DNA of 64,000 bases from Amblyornis subalaris (GCA_018881555.1 JACAXG010000076.1:1560003-1624002), one strand, 5' to 3'. Counted from the first letter of the stretch, positions 13,001 through 51,837 are shown. Program-made: numbers and translations. The notes: generated by a model from the sequence alone, not told the origin.

Positions 13001-15638
13001 GGCCCAAAATAAACTAACTTTGATTGTTTTTCTCTAGTCTTTCCCCTGATAGTAATTTCAAGTGCTACTTTTAGCAACTCTAGTGTATGAAGGGAGCTTT
13101 GGAGAGAGAGTTCTGTTGTTGTGAACTGATGTCTCTGCAAAGTTGAGAGCACTTGAAATGCTAGTATTGATTGCCCAGGCTGTTTGCTCCTCCTGGAGAA
13201 GCTGGGGTTTGCCCCCTCTTCCAGGAGCTGCAGCAGCTGCTGTCACACTCCTGTGTCCCAGCCTGGCTGTTGTGTTATTAACCTGCCCAAACTCACTGAC
13301 ACGGGGCTTCCTGTGGCTCCTGGCAAGCATGCTGCCTCCAAGATGCTCATGTTGATCCTGTTTTGGTGTTCAGAGATTTGTTGTTGATGCTGATGGGAAA
13401 ATGGGCTGTGAGGTCTAGTGGAGAACGCGAAGACTGAGGAAGCTTCTTTAACAAGTGAAGAGCTGGAAGTGTCTTTTGTGCTCCTGTGAGTGGCACAATG
13501 GAGATGACATCATTATCTATAAAGATAAATTAAACTAATTCATAGCCCTGTAGGAAATGTAAAGAAAGAGGCCAAACCAGCAAAGTTGTGTCTATGGTCT
13601 TAAAAATGCCCATCCACCTGGGATTGGTACATTTATTCTGAGAGCTCCTCTTTCTCCCCCNAGATTTTATTTGAAATTCTAAAGCTAAAAAAAGATTGAA
13701 TGTAACTTCTCAAGTTGGAGATCAATTACTTAGCACAGTTGTGTTCTCCAAAGATACTGGAGAATACAGTCTTACAGACACCTAATTTAACTAATTCTTT
13801 TAAATTTCAATGACTTATTAAAAATAAGCACACACACAAAGTCTGTGGAATTCATTACTCATCTTGGGATTTTCCCAAGCATAAGACTGACAGATATAAC
13901 CTACACTGGGAAATTAATTTTGCAACCTAGCTTGTGGTCTACAAACTGAGCATTTCTACCAGTGGTGGTCCCTGCTAAAGTCATCTTTTTTTTCATTTCC
14001 ACGGCTGTACGGTGCCGTGTGAACTGGAGAGAGGAATAATAGATGAGTTTTGCAAGTGAAGTTGGCAGATCTGACAGCACATGCGTGCAGTGGAGATCTG
14101 CTGAGGCAAGAGGATGCTGGATTGAGCCAATTTAAAATATTTTTAGACTCTTGGTTTTCCAGGAAAATAGGACTTTTGTTTTTATTTATTAATTTTGTAA
14201 ATCTCTAAATATGTTTGTGGCTCTTTTTCTTCCTCTTAGCCAAGCTGGAACTTTCTACTACAAAATCTTGTCCAAGGCAAATGGTGGGCTTGGGTCACAA
14301 ATGTCAGACTGACAGTTCTTTCTCTGCTGTTTCACGCTGGTGTGGGGTTTTACTTTGATGGATATTGTTGCTAGCTTTCATGCCTAAGTAACCTAATTCC
14401 AATCTTTTGGTATGGTTATCGTGCAATTGGAGTAAATGTGTTCTGAGGCTGAAAATGGATGGCAGCCAGGGTACCTTTCCCCAGAGAGAAACCTCTGTGC
14501 TCTCTGTTGGAGGGATGCTGGTGCTGGGTTCTGAAGGGTTTCAAAAGAGCCAATTTTGTTCCCTAAACAGCCCAAGATTGTAGTTACAGATTCTGTTTCA
14601 GACCTTTCTGTGGCATTACATGTTGTGACATTGAATCAAACTTAAAATAACGCGGTTGGATGGGCAAGAGATGGCAAGAAAAAACACTTAAAACCTTAAG
14701 CTTTTAGTAATCCAGAACTTTTGAGAANGTGTTCATTGACAAAACAGCCAATTAGTCAGGAAGTAAAAAGTTAACCTGAACTTGTTCAGGAGTCACAGTG
14801 GAACTACAACATGGGAAAAGTCTGATGGAGGATGTGCACTGGCTGGGAGCACAAGAGATTTTTGCACAATACTCCCAGAGTCTAGCAATCTTCCTTTCCA
14901 AAGCCTTTTAAATCTTCTCTCTTTAATTTAAAAAAAAAAAAGAAAAAAGAAGTCACTGAGGCAGCAAGACTGACATACCAGAAAATGCATTTCAGTGGAG
15001 AGTCATGAATGTTTAAACTGGCTGAAAGGCAGCCACGCACAGTAACCAGGGTGGGTTTGCAACACTGAAAACACAGGGTCTGTATAATTGACATCGGGGA
15101 AGAAATTCTGGGGAGAAACTTCCTTAAACGGCACCGTTGAGGGTTGCTCAAATTTCAGTCAGAAGGAGAGCATTTGTTCTCAAAACCTTCTTAATGCTTT
15201 GAAACGTCATGTAAACACTGGGAAAATGTGACTCTTAAAGACGTATTTGCATTATTTGTAAGAATGACTAAACTGGCTTCGTTTACAACCAGAGGTTTAG
15301 AAGCCGTGTTGCTTTTCTCTTTCATCTTACTAATTCCCAGGATATGCATTAGCCTGAGCTGCAGAGCAGGGGACAGACAGTAGAGCCAAAGTGGTCAGCT
15401 GTTGTCTCATGGAACTGATGGAAAGTGCAAACCACCAATACAAACAGATCCAGTGTTACTGTAGGACAGTTTGGGCTCCAGCCTCTCTCTTTTTGTTTAA
15501 ATTTTATTTTATTTATTGCCAGCACAGGGAGGGAATGCCATGCTTTCCAGCCTTTTCCATGTGCGTGCCTTTGCCTCCTTGGCAGCAGTTCCCCCATTCT
15601 GGCTGCGTTGCTGGGCTGCAGCTCAGGTCCACCTGCAG

Positions 15639-15659
15639 TATCCCATATTCTATGGGATA
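15639..15659. repeat. Perfect 9-bp inverted repeat with 3-nt loop
   Basis: TATCCCATA, TTC and TATGGGATA form a perfect short hairpin-capable palindrome in the 5' intron. It is too short to be a microRNA precursor and has no obvious flanking pairing. It may be coincidental. Confidence 0.6.
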
Positions 15660-18600
15660 TGAATCACAGCAGCAAAGAAACTGGGGCACTGCAGCTATTT
15701 TGGTGAAGCTGAAGGGTGCTGGGGAAGGAATATCCCTGTTCTGAATGTCCCTGTTCCTCAGCATTGTGGCTGCTTCCCGTGATGGTTTCTGGAACAACGA
15801 AAGCCTTGCAGGTNAAGGCAGTGGACACAAATCCAGGGATGAGGGAAGTCTCTGGGAGTTTGGAGATCTGCAAGGCTTTAGTGTTGGGATGTGGTGCAGG
15901 ACAGGGCTGGGGTGGTGAGGACCCAGCATGGCACAAACTGCCTCTGTGGTGGAGGAGGTAGAACTGTGATTCTCTTTTGGAGAATGTGATGTCATTTCAG
16001 GCATAGATCCAGAATTTTGCTTAAACCAGCTCTGTCTCTAGGAAANTGACATTGCAGATGGTGAGTGTCATTTCAGTGTAATGTAATCCTGTTATTAATT
16101 TAGTTAATTCTTCAACTGTAAATGAATTCAGTCTGGGTTAAGAATTTCAGATGATTTTGAGCGTGGATGTCACATTATGGCTGCAAAGTAGCTTCGTTTT
16201 CCATTGACCAGTTTAGCCAGGAAAGCAGGAATGCAACGTTAGGGTGTCACAAGTCAGAAATCAGTTCAGTGTTTCACAGACATTGAGAATCTAGTGGTGG
16301 TTTCTGGCTTGTCTCAAATGAATACTTTGCTATTCATTATTTATGTACTATCTAATCTGTGACTTTTTATGTTTTGAAGACACCTGCCAAGAAATGCACC
16401 CTTTAAGATGGTTTGTTTTCTGCAGCGCTCAGTTTTACAGGCAATTCAGTTTTGAATATTTCTGACTGGTTGAACAGGAAAAACATTAAACTNTTCATAT
16501 GTCAATTTGTTATTTAAGTGTCAACAGCCAGTTTTTAAAACTTTTTGCACTTGGTCTGTCTCTAGTCAGTCTTGCATCTTGACACCCATACCAAGAGGTG
16601 AAGGCAATTTCAAAATTATTTCATTAGAGACTCTCTGTAGCCCTGGCTGTGCTGCAGGTTGTGCAGGTTTCAGGGGATGTGAAGCCAGATAAAAATCNGG
16701 AGGGAGACGTATGTAAAAAAATACCTGGAGTTCTGCAGCTGGTGTGCTGCTCTGAAGACCACCTGGTGAGTGTGGTGATGTACCTTTCTGTCCTTGGTAG
16801 TAGGTTCAATCCCAAGGGAAAAGGAATTACACTCTTTCCAAGACTGTTATCTTTTTTACACATTACAATTCAATAGCTGCAGTTATTTCTACTAATGTAT
16901 ATTTCTTTCTGAGACTGGATGTGGTGTGATTCTATATAAAATAGAGCAATTTTTTCTTCAAATGATTGCATATGTGCTCACACAGTGCCTCTGTTGTTCC
17001 TTTTTTAACCTTCCTGTTAGGCTGGTAATGATTTCCCCTTAGACCATCTTTTCACCTTCTTTCCAGGAGCTAAAAATATGAGCTACACTCTGCACATCCC
17101 TGTTTCCTTTACCTTAATATATTAATTTAGATTAAGCAATTTCTTGGCTTTGATTCTTTAACTTCTTTAATTACCGTACCAGTGTGATTTATTTTGGCTC
17201 TCTCTTCATTCCTTACTCCACAGTCTGGAGGGGAATCCATGTGTTCACTGATTTTCAGTCGCATCTTTGACCCGAGGGTCCCCAAGTTCTCCATCTGTGC
17301 CTTGGCACAGACGGATTCTCTCCAGGAGCTCTTGCGGTAGCTTCCTCCACGCTGACAAGTGGGCAGCTGTTTTCCTTGCACTGTGAGCATTGTCAGAGCT
17401 CTGGATCCTGGAAGGTGACTTTGATTCCTCTGTTCTGATGGTTACAGGTGCTGTGGTTCCAGACCTGGTTAATCAAGTATGTGCCTGCCTTGTCTTTGGC
17501 ACCTAAAGCTGGGTGTGGGGGCTGCCTGACAGGGGCTGCTCCAAAGAGATCTCCGAGCACAGGAGCCTTTGCTTGAAATATTATGAGAACTGAACAGGCA
17601 GGAGTAATCCCAGACACAAGTATTTGTTGTATGAAGTACAAGAGTTTGCCAGAGGAAGTACCTTTTCAACTTCTAACTATAGTGTTGCTTTGTAATTATT
17701 CATTTGGATGGAAAATTCCAGCCTTCTAAAGGCTATCCCAGATCCAACTTTGCCAGGAAATGCATTACACAGAAAATAATAAAACTCCTGTGAATATACA
17801 GTCTCCAGGTGAAATTGGATGCTGAGCATACTGTTGGAAGCAGTCTGAGGCTTGTTAAATATGTATCCCAGTGTTACAGGGCACTGCTTTCCAGAATGCT
17901 GCTGGGGCTGTGAGTGGCCAGGATTTCTCTTCGTGTGGTGGGGAAGGAGGAAGTTCCATACAAGGAACTGGGATTTTAAATAGTGAGTATCTGCACAAGG
18001 CACAGGTCAGTCATATTTTGCAGATTTCTCTGCCCTCTCTGCTCCTCTCTGAATCCTCATGAATTGTATTTCTTATCTGTTCCCCCTGGTTTGTTGATAC
18101 TTTTAACATGAGGGAAAACTATTTTGATACTTCTCTGTCAGTTATTTTGACATTAATCAACACTGCAGATCTTGTTTTGTTTGGTGTCTGGGTACATCAT
18201 AAAGAGAGTTGCTGAAAGAGTTCAATTACAATATCAGCATCTCTGCCAAATGTATTGAGCTGTTCTGAAAAGCGGCTTGTCTTTTCTGACCCAGATACAC
18301 AGTTTCCAACTGTGGGAGATGCTGCCAGAAAGACTCTTGGCAGAAGGCCAGCAATAAAATTATACTGCAGAAAAACACAACATATTTTCAGCAGCACTTT
18401 GTNTGGTGTGATGAAAAATTACCTGTCTCCTGAATGCAAAGCAGAGGCTAAAATAAACTTCCAATTTGAAGTTGCAAGCCTCTCATTCTGACTTTTGAAG
18501 GTAACAAAAAACATTATAAATTCCAGTTATTTTCTATTACTGTGTCTGATACACCTCGGGCTGTGTTAGATACTCATTGGTTTGTTATTAGCAACTTCTG

Positions 18601-21600
18601 TTGTTCTTGCTGCTCTGTCANTATAAACTCTGTCTGCTCTTGGGGTGGTGCACACTGTATACTGCANTTCTCCTGGGGAGATACTGGGTCAGGGTAGATT
18701 AGGAAGGTGGAGGGTGTTTTTAATGTTTCAGCTGAATATTGTTATCGTGTGCCTTCTTGATGGAGCATTTAAAACCAATTTTCATGGTGTTCTACTTGGC
18801 CTGGCCAGAAGCCTGAACAGCAGCTCACTGAAATGGGGGGTTTGGAGCACTGGTGTCCAGTGACCCAAATTTCCTCCCCTCTATTGCACCAGTAACACTT
18901 CTGTGTAAGGTGCTGCTGCAAGGGGATCCTGGAGTGCCAGACACAGTTCATGTCTCCTTTCTAGAGGCTCAGAGCTCCCCGATTCTGGTACTTCAGTCCC
19001 CATGGAATGCAAGTACCTGTTTCTCCTGCCTTTTCACTTCTCTNTTCACAGGCACTCAAAGGTAGCTGAGCATATTCATCACCCCTGGCTGTTTAACTGT
19101 CTGTCCCTTGGGAATGCAGCTGCAGATGCAGGAATATCTCCTACTACAAAAGCCTCATCTGAAATTCTTTTTGTTTGTCTTGAGCCAAAGCATAAACTTC
19201 CTCTGTGAAGGATGGGATGTTTAATGGAAATGTTGCTACACTGTCATGGTGTTTTAATAACATTTCTAATGTGTCAAATCCCCAGTGATTTTAAACCACA
19301 CTGCAGACTCTGCTCGGCTCCACTGTGACCTGGTTTGGAGACAGAGATTATTTACTCTTGTTTTACACTTTAGGGGCACATGATGCAGAGGAGAAGTGAC
19401 TTTTTCAAGGTCACCAAGGTCTCGGTGGTGCAAGGAGCTTCCTGTACAAGTTTTCTTGCAAGTCTGGGTGGCAGCCCCTGGGTAAGACAGCCACACATTT
19501 AAATATTGTGCTTTTTAGTCTGGGCATCAGCTGTTACTTCCCTTAGGATGCAGGATCAAATATCCTGCTATAGTCTGGTAGTGGAATGAGGCTGTGGGAT
19601 TTATGGAATTGCTGCTCACTTCACATAATGCTTTCTGATGTATTTGGTGCTGAGCTATGTTATGCTGCTTTAGTCCATATGGTTGGACCAGATTTGATTT
19701 TGGTTTTCCTTAATTTAATTCTGTGTGCTGTCAAATGTACTTTATTCTGTATATTGTGTCTGCACTTTTATAGTAAACTCCCTCCTGTTTAGTGCTTTTG
19801 TTGAAAATGTTCTCTCAAAGTCTGAACTAAATTAGGGTTTCTCTCCTATGCGTGTTTCTGAAATATTCCTAGGATGTTAATGACTTGGAAGACATCATGT
19901 ATCAGCTTCAACTCAATTTTCAGGGNTTTTTTTTTCAGCTTTCTGAATTTTATTATAAAGATCTCTTTGTAATTCAGCTGTCTGTGCCCTGACTTCAGCC
20001 ATGCATTGCTGAGAAAAAGGGCAGGTAAAACAGAGCTTGTAAATACCCTCATCCAACAACTCTTACTTGTCACTGAAAACTGAACCTGTCTTGAAGACAA
20101 GAAAACAGGTCACTGCCTGCTAAGGCAGGGTATGGAGAGGTGTTGGTGTTTTCACTTCATCAGTCCAGCAGAGATTAACCCCCACTGTAGCTGCGAAACA
20201 TTTGTTTCCAGCCTGTTTTTGATTTTCCAAGAACACCGACAAGCAGCTGGCACATCCAGAACTGCCCCCTGAGGAGGATGTGTTTCCAGAGCTCATGACG
20301 GCTCTCGCAGACTTGCCCTCTAGACAACAGCCTGCTCAGCATTTACTGAGCACCAGAATTTGCTCAGCCACCTATCTCTGTCCATCTGCTTTCCATAGCC
20401 TGTGCGAGCTGATAAGCAACAGCTTGCGGTAGTCTTGGGAGGGAGGCCGGGCTGGAGTGTTGCTGGAGTCTGGAGACATTGTACTGGGCATATGCTGAAG
20501 TTAGCAACACATTCCAGTGCCCTTCTCTCTGCCTGGAATTGCCAAGTTACAGCTACCAGAAAAGATAACAAACCGAAAATGTGAAATGTGGGAGTGACAG
20601 GGAAGAAGAGTAGGTGAAGATAGCTGGAATTCAGTTTGGAGAGAGAAATAATTTGAAATAGATTATCTAGAAACATGTCTCATAAAAGTCTCTCTCGTTT
20701 GCCATCTGCTGACTCAAATTATTAATATTATTATTAATGTTATTAAAAAGCAAAACGACTTTGTAAAGAGTCTGGTTGGTTCTGGTGATGTTGAAAGGCT
20801 GTTGAGTGTGGAGGAGCTTATGACTCGCTCACAAAATAAATACTGCCAAAGCAGTGATCTTTGCTTAGTTTTCCTCCCAGCTGCCCCTGTCTGACTTTCA
20901 GGACCTCTTAAGAGAAAGAACATCCCCTTCCTTGATGGCTTCTGGGAAGCAATTTGGTAGAGTGTTAATACACCTTGGTGGGCACAGAGCCTCTGTGATG
21001 AGAAGTGGGGTCAGTCAGGGTTTTCATTAGCTTGCTTTTCCCAAGTATTTTTAGTATGACTGCACTTAACTCTCTTGGGGTTTCTTCCTTGGCAATCTTC
21101 AGCTGCTGGAGCAGACAGGCCCTGTACAGTGTTCTTGTCTGGCTGCTTTTTGTTTTACCCAATTCTGCATCTTGAATTCAGTGGTGTGAGATACAAACAA
21201 CTATCAGGACCTTGCTGCCAAAGCTATTGGTCCTGTAAACCTGCTTAATTTCTTCTAAACTAGGGAAATAGGGAAGCAGGATTTGCTACCTTTTCCCCTG
21301 TCACATTCAAATCTCTGTGGGATGCAACATTTTAATTATTCCCTGTCACATCAGAGNTTTAATATCTCCTCAGCTTTCAAGACATCTCACCTATCCCTCT
21401 GCTGTTGCCAAACATGCTTTTAATCTCTAACAGTGTCAGGCTTCTCTGACACACAATGCAAAGTATTGCTGGAGAAGGGGAGTCAGCATACAGGAGAAAA
21501 GGAAAACGTTTTAGTGTGTGTGTATCAATCTGAAATTTACTGACTGGGTTTCCAGTCAGTAATCAAATCGTTGCTGGAGAGCTGATGCAACAATATGTGT

Positions 21601-22395
21601 AGTGAAAGGAAAACAGGAATTTTCTGCTAGGACTGGAGTGAGCTGTGCGGTGAGCTTATGCTTTCCCCTCTCACATAACCTGCTCTGCTATTCTGCTCTT
21701 CTCTCTCACAGAGCATTTCTTTGCAGTTTTATGCTGTCAGTGCTGGTGGTTGTTTCCCAGTTTAGTATAAGAAGGCTGCTCTTGCAGGATCTTTTCCATG
21801 CTGTGTGCTGGGAAAGGCAGTGTATGGGCAGCACAGGCGGTGTGGGTGATTTCAGCTCCTCGCAAGTCTGACGTCTGCAGTTTGTTAGAATGTGCTTGTC
21901 TGTCTTTAAATAACAACTTGCAGTTATTGCAACCTGAAGCCTTAGTTCTTGTGCAGCATCTGACACAGGATCGAGGGCTGCACGGGGGATTCCAACAGGG
22001 AATTACTTTTTGGTAATTAAATAGAGTGTGTTTGATTCCTAATGTGCATGTGACACAAAAATTGAGCTTCTTGAGCTGGTTTCACATAGAGCATGTTTGC
22101 CATGTTGGATTTTCTGTCTTCCTCATCCCAGAAACTGGGATTGCCAGGTAGCTGACAAACCTCCCTGTGATCAGCTCTAACTGGCATGGTAAAGTCGTTA
22201 CATATGTGTGGGCACATCACAAAAAGTTGCTTTCCACAGTGACATCTGTTTGTTCAGATATAAATGGATCAGTGACTGTCCCATGTGGAAGCTGGTGTGC
22301 TCTGATCAGTGGTTTGACTCCCTGTGCTGCATCCAGCTCTTCTGGAATCCACACGGCCTCACTGCTGGTTTTAAGGTGTTTCTCTCTTTTTGCAG

Positions 22396-22568
22396 GTGAA
22401 TTAGAGAAAGTGACTCCCAGAGCACCTTGGCTGTATGAACTCTTGAGCTGTCAAGGGACTGAGAGGCTTATGAAGAGGTTCTGTCAGGCAAAACAGTGCT
22501 TAGCAAAGACACCAAGGAGGAGGGAAAAGGAGAAAGGGAGGGAGAGGGAGCTGAAACACTAACAAACC
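22396..22568 (+). other. STRBP: STRBP 5'UTR exon (non-coding part)
   Basis: An excellent acceptor (pyrimidine tract ending TTTTTGCAG at 22395) opens this exon. It ends at 22571, immediately after ATG, with donor GTAGGT at 22572. Everything except the final ATG is leader. The leader holds two upstream ORFs (22435-22446 and 22470-22562). The in-frame TAA at 22560-22562 sits two codons before the start codon, so translation cannot begin further upstream in this frame. The purine-rich stretch from about 22514 to 22555 could act as a splicing enhancer, but that is a guess. Confidence 0.85.
22470..22562 (+). other. Upstream ORF, 30 codons, same frame as STRBP
   Basis: This begins with ATG in a weak context (C at -3) and encodes 30 residues, strongly basic in the second half (Arg/Lys/Glu rich), before TAA. 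The stop is separated from the STRBP ATG by only CAA ACC. A second, three-codon uORF (ATG AAC TCT TGA) is at 22435-22446. Such arrangements can lower translation of the main frame or allow reinitiation. Whether the peptide is made is unknown. Confidence 0.5.
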
Positions 22569-47364
<24,796 letters not shown>

Positions 47365-47740
47365 CAAATGGCAGAAGCTAATTCCTATTGATTGAACAAC
47401 ACAGTACAGTACAGAATGTTAGAAGAAAAAAAAGCCTTTTTATCCTGTTTTCTTTGAACACATACTTGAGCAAAGTCATTTGTAAAGAAACATCTTTTTC
47501 CTACTTTTTGATTTTAACAAAATGCAAATTTAGTTCTCTAAAACTTGAAAAAAATGTTCTGTGAAATGTTACCTCATTTTCAAATAACTTATACCAGCCT
47601 TCTGTTATAGGGAAGAACTAGANGCTTAAATCTTACGTTTTAAATGAAGTATCCGATTATGTAAAATTAAATTTGTGAAGGATGTATAGAATATAAAACA
47701 CTGATCACAAATAAACTGTTTTGTTGTAACACAAGAGTAC
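47365..47740 (+). other. STRBP: STRBP proximal 3'UTR
   Basis: AT-rich sequence runs from the stop codon to the first canonical poly(A) signal, giving a 3'UTR of about 370 bases. The cleavage position is estimated as 15-25 bases past the hexamer. Confidence 0.7.
47710..47715 (+). terminator. STRBP: Poly(A) signal AATAAA, proximal
   Basis: The canonical hexamer lies 346 bases after the stop codon and is followed by a U/GU-rich stretch (CTGTTTTGTTGT), as expected of a functional polyadenylation site. Confidence 0.65.
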
Positions 47741-47912
47741 TGCCTGTTTCCTAATGCAGTCACACAGACTCAGTTAATGACCTGTACTTGCTGTAGGGTT
47801 ATTAAATGCAGGGCATAGTTCTTTAAAAAACAAAAATAAAAATTAAAAAAACCCACCCCACACGATAGANACTTTACAGTTAACATTTAACTTTGTAAAT
47901 ATTATGGTGTGT

Positions 47913-47918
47913 AATAAA
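47913..47918 (+). terminator. STRBP: Poly(A) signal AATAAA, second
   Basis: The canonical hexamer follows a Pumilio-type motif (TGTAAATA at 47894-47901) by 12 bases. It could give a 3'UTR of about 575 bases. Confidence 0.5.
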
Positions 47919-50217
47919 CTTAGTAAAATATGGGTTAAAATATTGTTTTATCTTATTTTTTATAGTTAAGCATCAGTACCTGAGTTTCCTTATAGATCAG
48001 CATACTGTAACTGTGACTTTAGACACAGTCTTAATTATCCAAGAAGACTTTTCACTCATACACAAAATGCTGAAAAACAAATGAAACAAAGGGAATTAGT
48101 CTGTCTCTGTATAAGGCTGCATTGTGTGAAACAAGTATTAAACAAAGGAAGTTCCCACAGAAGGATGCAATTCCAGGGATACACGTTACACCTGTATTGC
48201 CCAGAGAAAGGACAATAATGTTACAATCAGGTTCTTTAGAGCTCAAAAGCTGCTTGTTTTCCTTTCTTTTCTGTTTTTACCAAAAAAAAAGAGGAAAAAA
48301 AAGAAAAAAATTGCACTTGTTCTTGTGGCCTTCTTCACTTTTAAGATTGTCTGCCCACCCTTGATTTTCCNTCCACCATTTCTGCAGAAAGCATTTTAGT
48401 TGTCAATTGTATATTAAACCAAAGGTTCTCCTTTTCCCCCTTACATTTATAAGAATCTAAAGCAGCAACAAGGTCCCCATGAAAACTTGCTATTTAATTG
48501 TCCCAGTTCTTGTTGAGTGCTGCTGTGAAAAGTGACACACTTCAGCCATAGGCCAGTACTATTCTAAGAGTTGGTGCTGAAACCCAAAGAATCCTCTTTT
48601 CGATGAGGAGTATGTGCACCTGTCTGAAATTCCAGAACAGGCCCCAGCTCCACGATTGGAGTCTCCGTGGATTGTGGATTGCTGTGGGCTCTAACAAGGG
48701 ATTCCAGTGGTCTTTATTAAGGTATCACCCCACAAATAAGCAGCGTTGTTGGTTGCACTCTCTCCTCAGCCCTCACCCGTTGCTTTTCCATAGGTTGGCT
48801 TTAGTTCCTGCTCTTCCAATGATTTGCCTTTATCCCCTGTTCTCTAACAGACTCTGCTGCTGAGGCAAGGGGAGCTTTATCTGTGTTGAGGGTGTAAGAC
48901 CAGTGCTTAAAGCAACGTAAAGTTCCTCCTCCCCACACCCCCCTTAGAAGGAAAGAAATACTAGAAAAGCTGAATAAGGGGTGGCTTATAGAACAAGCTG
49001 CTTTCCTTGGAATTAACTGCAGCTGTTATTCTTAAGCTAAGTATTTGTGCTTAGGAATGTGTTTACATTTTATGGTTCTCCTTCTGCCGTAGCTCTCGCT
49101 TCCGTGTGGTGTTGGTGGTACTTTAATAAAACGTAGATTATTGCCCGGGAGGGGTGAGCCTGGTGTCACCCACACGGCAGCGTCGGAACACAGAGCAGGG
49201 CCTTGGGGACGGAGTCAAATTGAGAGGTGCTCATATATCACTGATCTGTTTTGCTGGCCTATGGATGAAAGGAAGCCATCACGGAGCAGAAAAAGCATGG
49301 CTGATCAGAGCCCATTTTTGTTAATCAAATATTCATTAAAGGAATCTTTCCTCCGCACACATTTCTCCCTCCCCCCCTCTTTTGGAGTTCCCCTGATTGG
49401 CAACTGTTTGTAGTTTCCTTTTTTTTTTCTGAATCCCCAGCTTTGTAAAATTTCAAACAAAATATTCTGTGAACCAATTCTATACAATGAACATTTGTAA
49501 GTCAAAAACTTGTTCTTATTTCAAAGACAAGAAGGGCGCTATGCTCTTTTCCAACATGATGGCAGTCATTTCAGATGATTTATAGAAGTCATTTTTTATT
49601 TTTTGTCATTTGTTGGGAGTTACTAACCACATTGTAAACTTGCCCCCTTGCTGCATATTTTACATTTCTCTGCTTTACTGAAAATATGAATGAGCTGTCA
49701 GTTCTTTGTTTAGAAAGTGGTAACCTTGGAAGTGTTAGATGTTTCAATACCTTCAAAGAATTCAAAGTGCCCATTTTACAATGAAAATTCCACTTGCAGC
49801 TGAAAGAGCAGAGAAATTTAAATGGAGCTTTAGCTTCAGCCAGTCTCAGAAATTAACGTGAGGTTTTTGCTTCTCTGCTCTTCTCCCACTGTAGGTGGTT
49901 TTTTCATTGACAGTCCCTATTGCCAGCCTCTCAGCATCGCACCTTTTATTATTCACTTGGGCCCTCAAGATTTCTTCTCTGACTTCTAGAACCATCAGGT
50001 TGTGTGGCTCCAAATGGCATTTTGTACATGTCTTAAAAGCAAGAAAAAACGTGGCTCGTTTTGAGGTTTCTCAACTTCAGATACGGAATCTGAGCTTTTT
50101 TTCCTTTTTTTTTCTTTTTTAAAGTGTTTTTCTCACTTCTCGAACTTTGCTCCATGTAATGAAAAGCAATACTTAGTCCAAGCCACAGTCCTCTCTTTGG
50201 GTACATAGCAATAGATG

Positions 50218-50225
50218 TGTATATA
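50218..50225 (+). promoter_or_regulatory. Pumilio-type motif TGTATATA
   Basis: Exact match to the TGTANATA consensus recognised by PUF proteins in 3'UTRs. It is relevant only if the STRBP transcript extends this far. Confidence 0.3.
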
Positions 50226-51806
50226 CTCTTGTTATTTCTTTACACTAGAAGGGAAAGACTGGTGTGTTGGGGGGGAAAACCAAACACCAAACCAAGGCAC
50301 AACCCGGGTCGAGTGCTGCTTCAAGCAGTGAAATCTGCCTTTACTTTCACTACTGAAGTCCTTCAGAATTTTAATACTATGCTGTATTTGCATGTTTCCT
50401 ATAAAAGTTGCTACAGAGCTGTGCAATGGTCACTCCTGAAGCAGCAGTGCTTTGTACCATTGTGCATGTCAGCAGACATGAAATGTAGCAAAATGGCAGA
50501 AGAAAAAAATAGAATATATTTTTTTTTCCAAAATGTAACTAAATTATATATTCTCTCTCTCTCTTCCCCACATCATTGATATGAGGCACAAAAATGGTAG
50601 GCCTAAACTTGAAAATCAAGTGGATTGCTTTTGTGTCTCTTAAAATCATCACAAAATGATAGAAAAACCCAGTATTTGGGAAATATCCAGTACAAAAAAC
50701 TTTGCTGCTCTAAATTTATTGAGTTTTTTTTCCTCTTGAATATTTCTATGTTGATATTTTGAGATTGTCAATCAGCAATAACTGAAAGGTGAATGTTTTT
50801 TTAAATGGTATTGGAACATCTATATGTTGCAGCTTAAGACTTCTAAGCAGTTTTCAGCAGGTTAATTCCACTTTATTCTCATTCTCTCCGGACCTTCATA
50901 GCCATATGCACTTGTATAAAATAAGCAGAAATGTAGTGACTGTAAGCTGAGATCGTGATATAAAAGGTAAGAGATTTTATTTTCAGCTTAAAGAATATTT
51001 TTATTGCTTTTTTTCTAAAAATCTCATATACCTGTGACAATCTTGTATATGGCATGTTTTTATTATGTCTTGTTAACTCAGTGTTCAAAGAGGTAATACA
51101 TAGGTCTGAATCCCAACTTTGTATTTCTCAAGGTCAATTCAAATACTCCAGTTTCAGTTAAAAAAAAATATTACCTAACACTTAAGAAATTGTTTGGTTT
51201 TATCAACAGACTGTTCTCCTTCAAATACTTTTCTCTTGTGTAGCATAAAAAGCTGTGTTGATACTGCTGTGTCAGGCACTGCATTCCTTGCATCCCTGTG
51301 GATACATTTGGGTAGGTACCAAAGCCAGGCCATGGCCTGCTCTGAATGCCACACCTTGGTTCTGGATATGTGGGATGAGTGACACTAATAATGAGAGAAA
51401 TTATTTCCGTAAACTATTAAAGCTAAACTCCAAATGAAGAATTAAAGACTTTGATGATATTGCAGTTAAAATCTGCAGAGATCACATTATATTAGGCCAA
51501 ATTAATTCAGGAAGCAGCCAGGTTTGCTTTCCTCCTGTGGGTGCAGTGCAGGACAGGAGGGCAGGCAGGCAGGGATTTATCTCTGCATGAATCATTTGCT
51601 TAGCTAGTTTTCTACAGCTGGAAATCAGGATACAGCCATCCACAAATAATTGTTTTCGGTTCTGTAGTAAATGTTTTAACAAGTATTTTACTTAGATTAA
51701 AATGGGTTTGGATTATGACCTATTGGTGCACATGATATGTGTAGTTTTAAAATACTATTTTTTTATTTGTCTTTTAAACCTTGTGTTATGCAAAGTTGCG
51801 TAGTAC

Positions 51807-51837
51807 AGTACTGCAGAAGTGGAGTACTTGCAGTACT
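51807..51837 (+). repeat. Perfect 9-bp stem with 13-nt loop
   Basis: AGTACTGCA (51807-51815) is fully complementary to TGCAGTACT (51829-51837). The loop also contains AGTACT. If it is within a transcribed 3'UTR it could form an RNA stem. It is too short for a microRNA precursor. Confidence 0.55.

Larger units (their letters stand above)
121..22395 (+). other. STRBP: Long 5' intron (no supported gene)
   Basis: This is AT-rich sequence between the CpG-rich left edge and the first confidently recognised internal exon. Open frames here are short, interrupted and of unbiased composition, and none resembles a family I know. Contents I can support are a CR1 3'-end remnant near 9953-10005, an imperfect direct repeat at 9401-9466 and a small perfect palindrome at 15639-15659. 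Further non-coding 5' exons could be hidden here, because they cannot be recognised without transcripts. Confidence 0.6.

Noticed and set aside
15513..16004. A 163-codon - strand open frame
   Set aside because: It is interrupted by an n, low in coding character and unrelated to any family I know.
19684..19710. A GGTTGGACCAGAT string resembling the CR1 3' end
   Set aside because: The downstream words expected of CR1 (AAGGTC...TCCAAC) are absent, so the match is too short.
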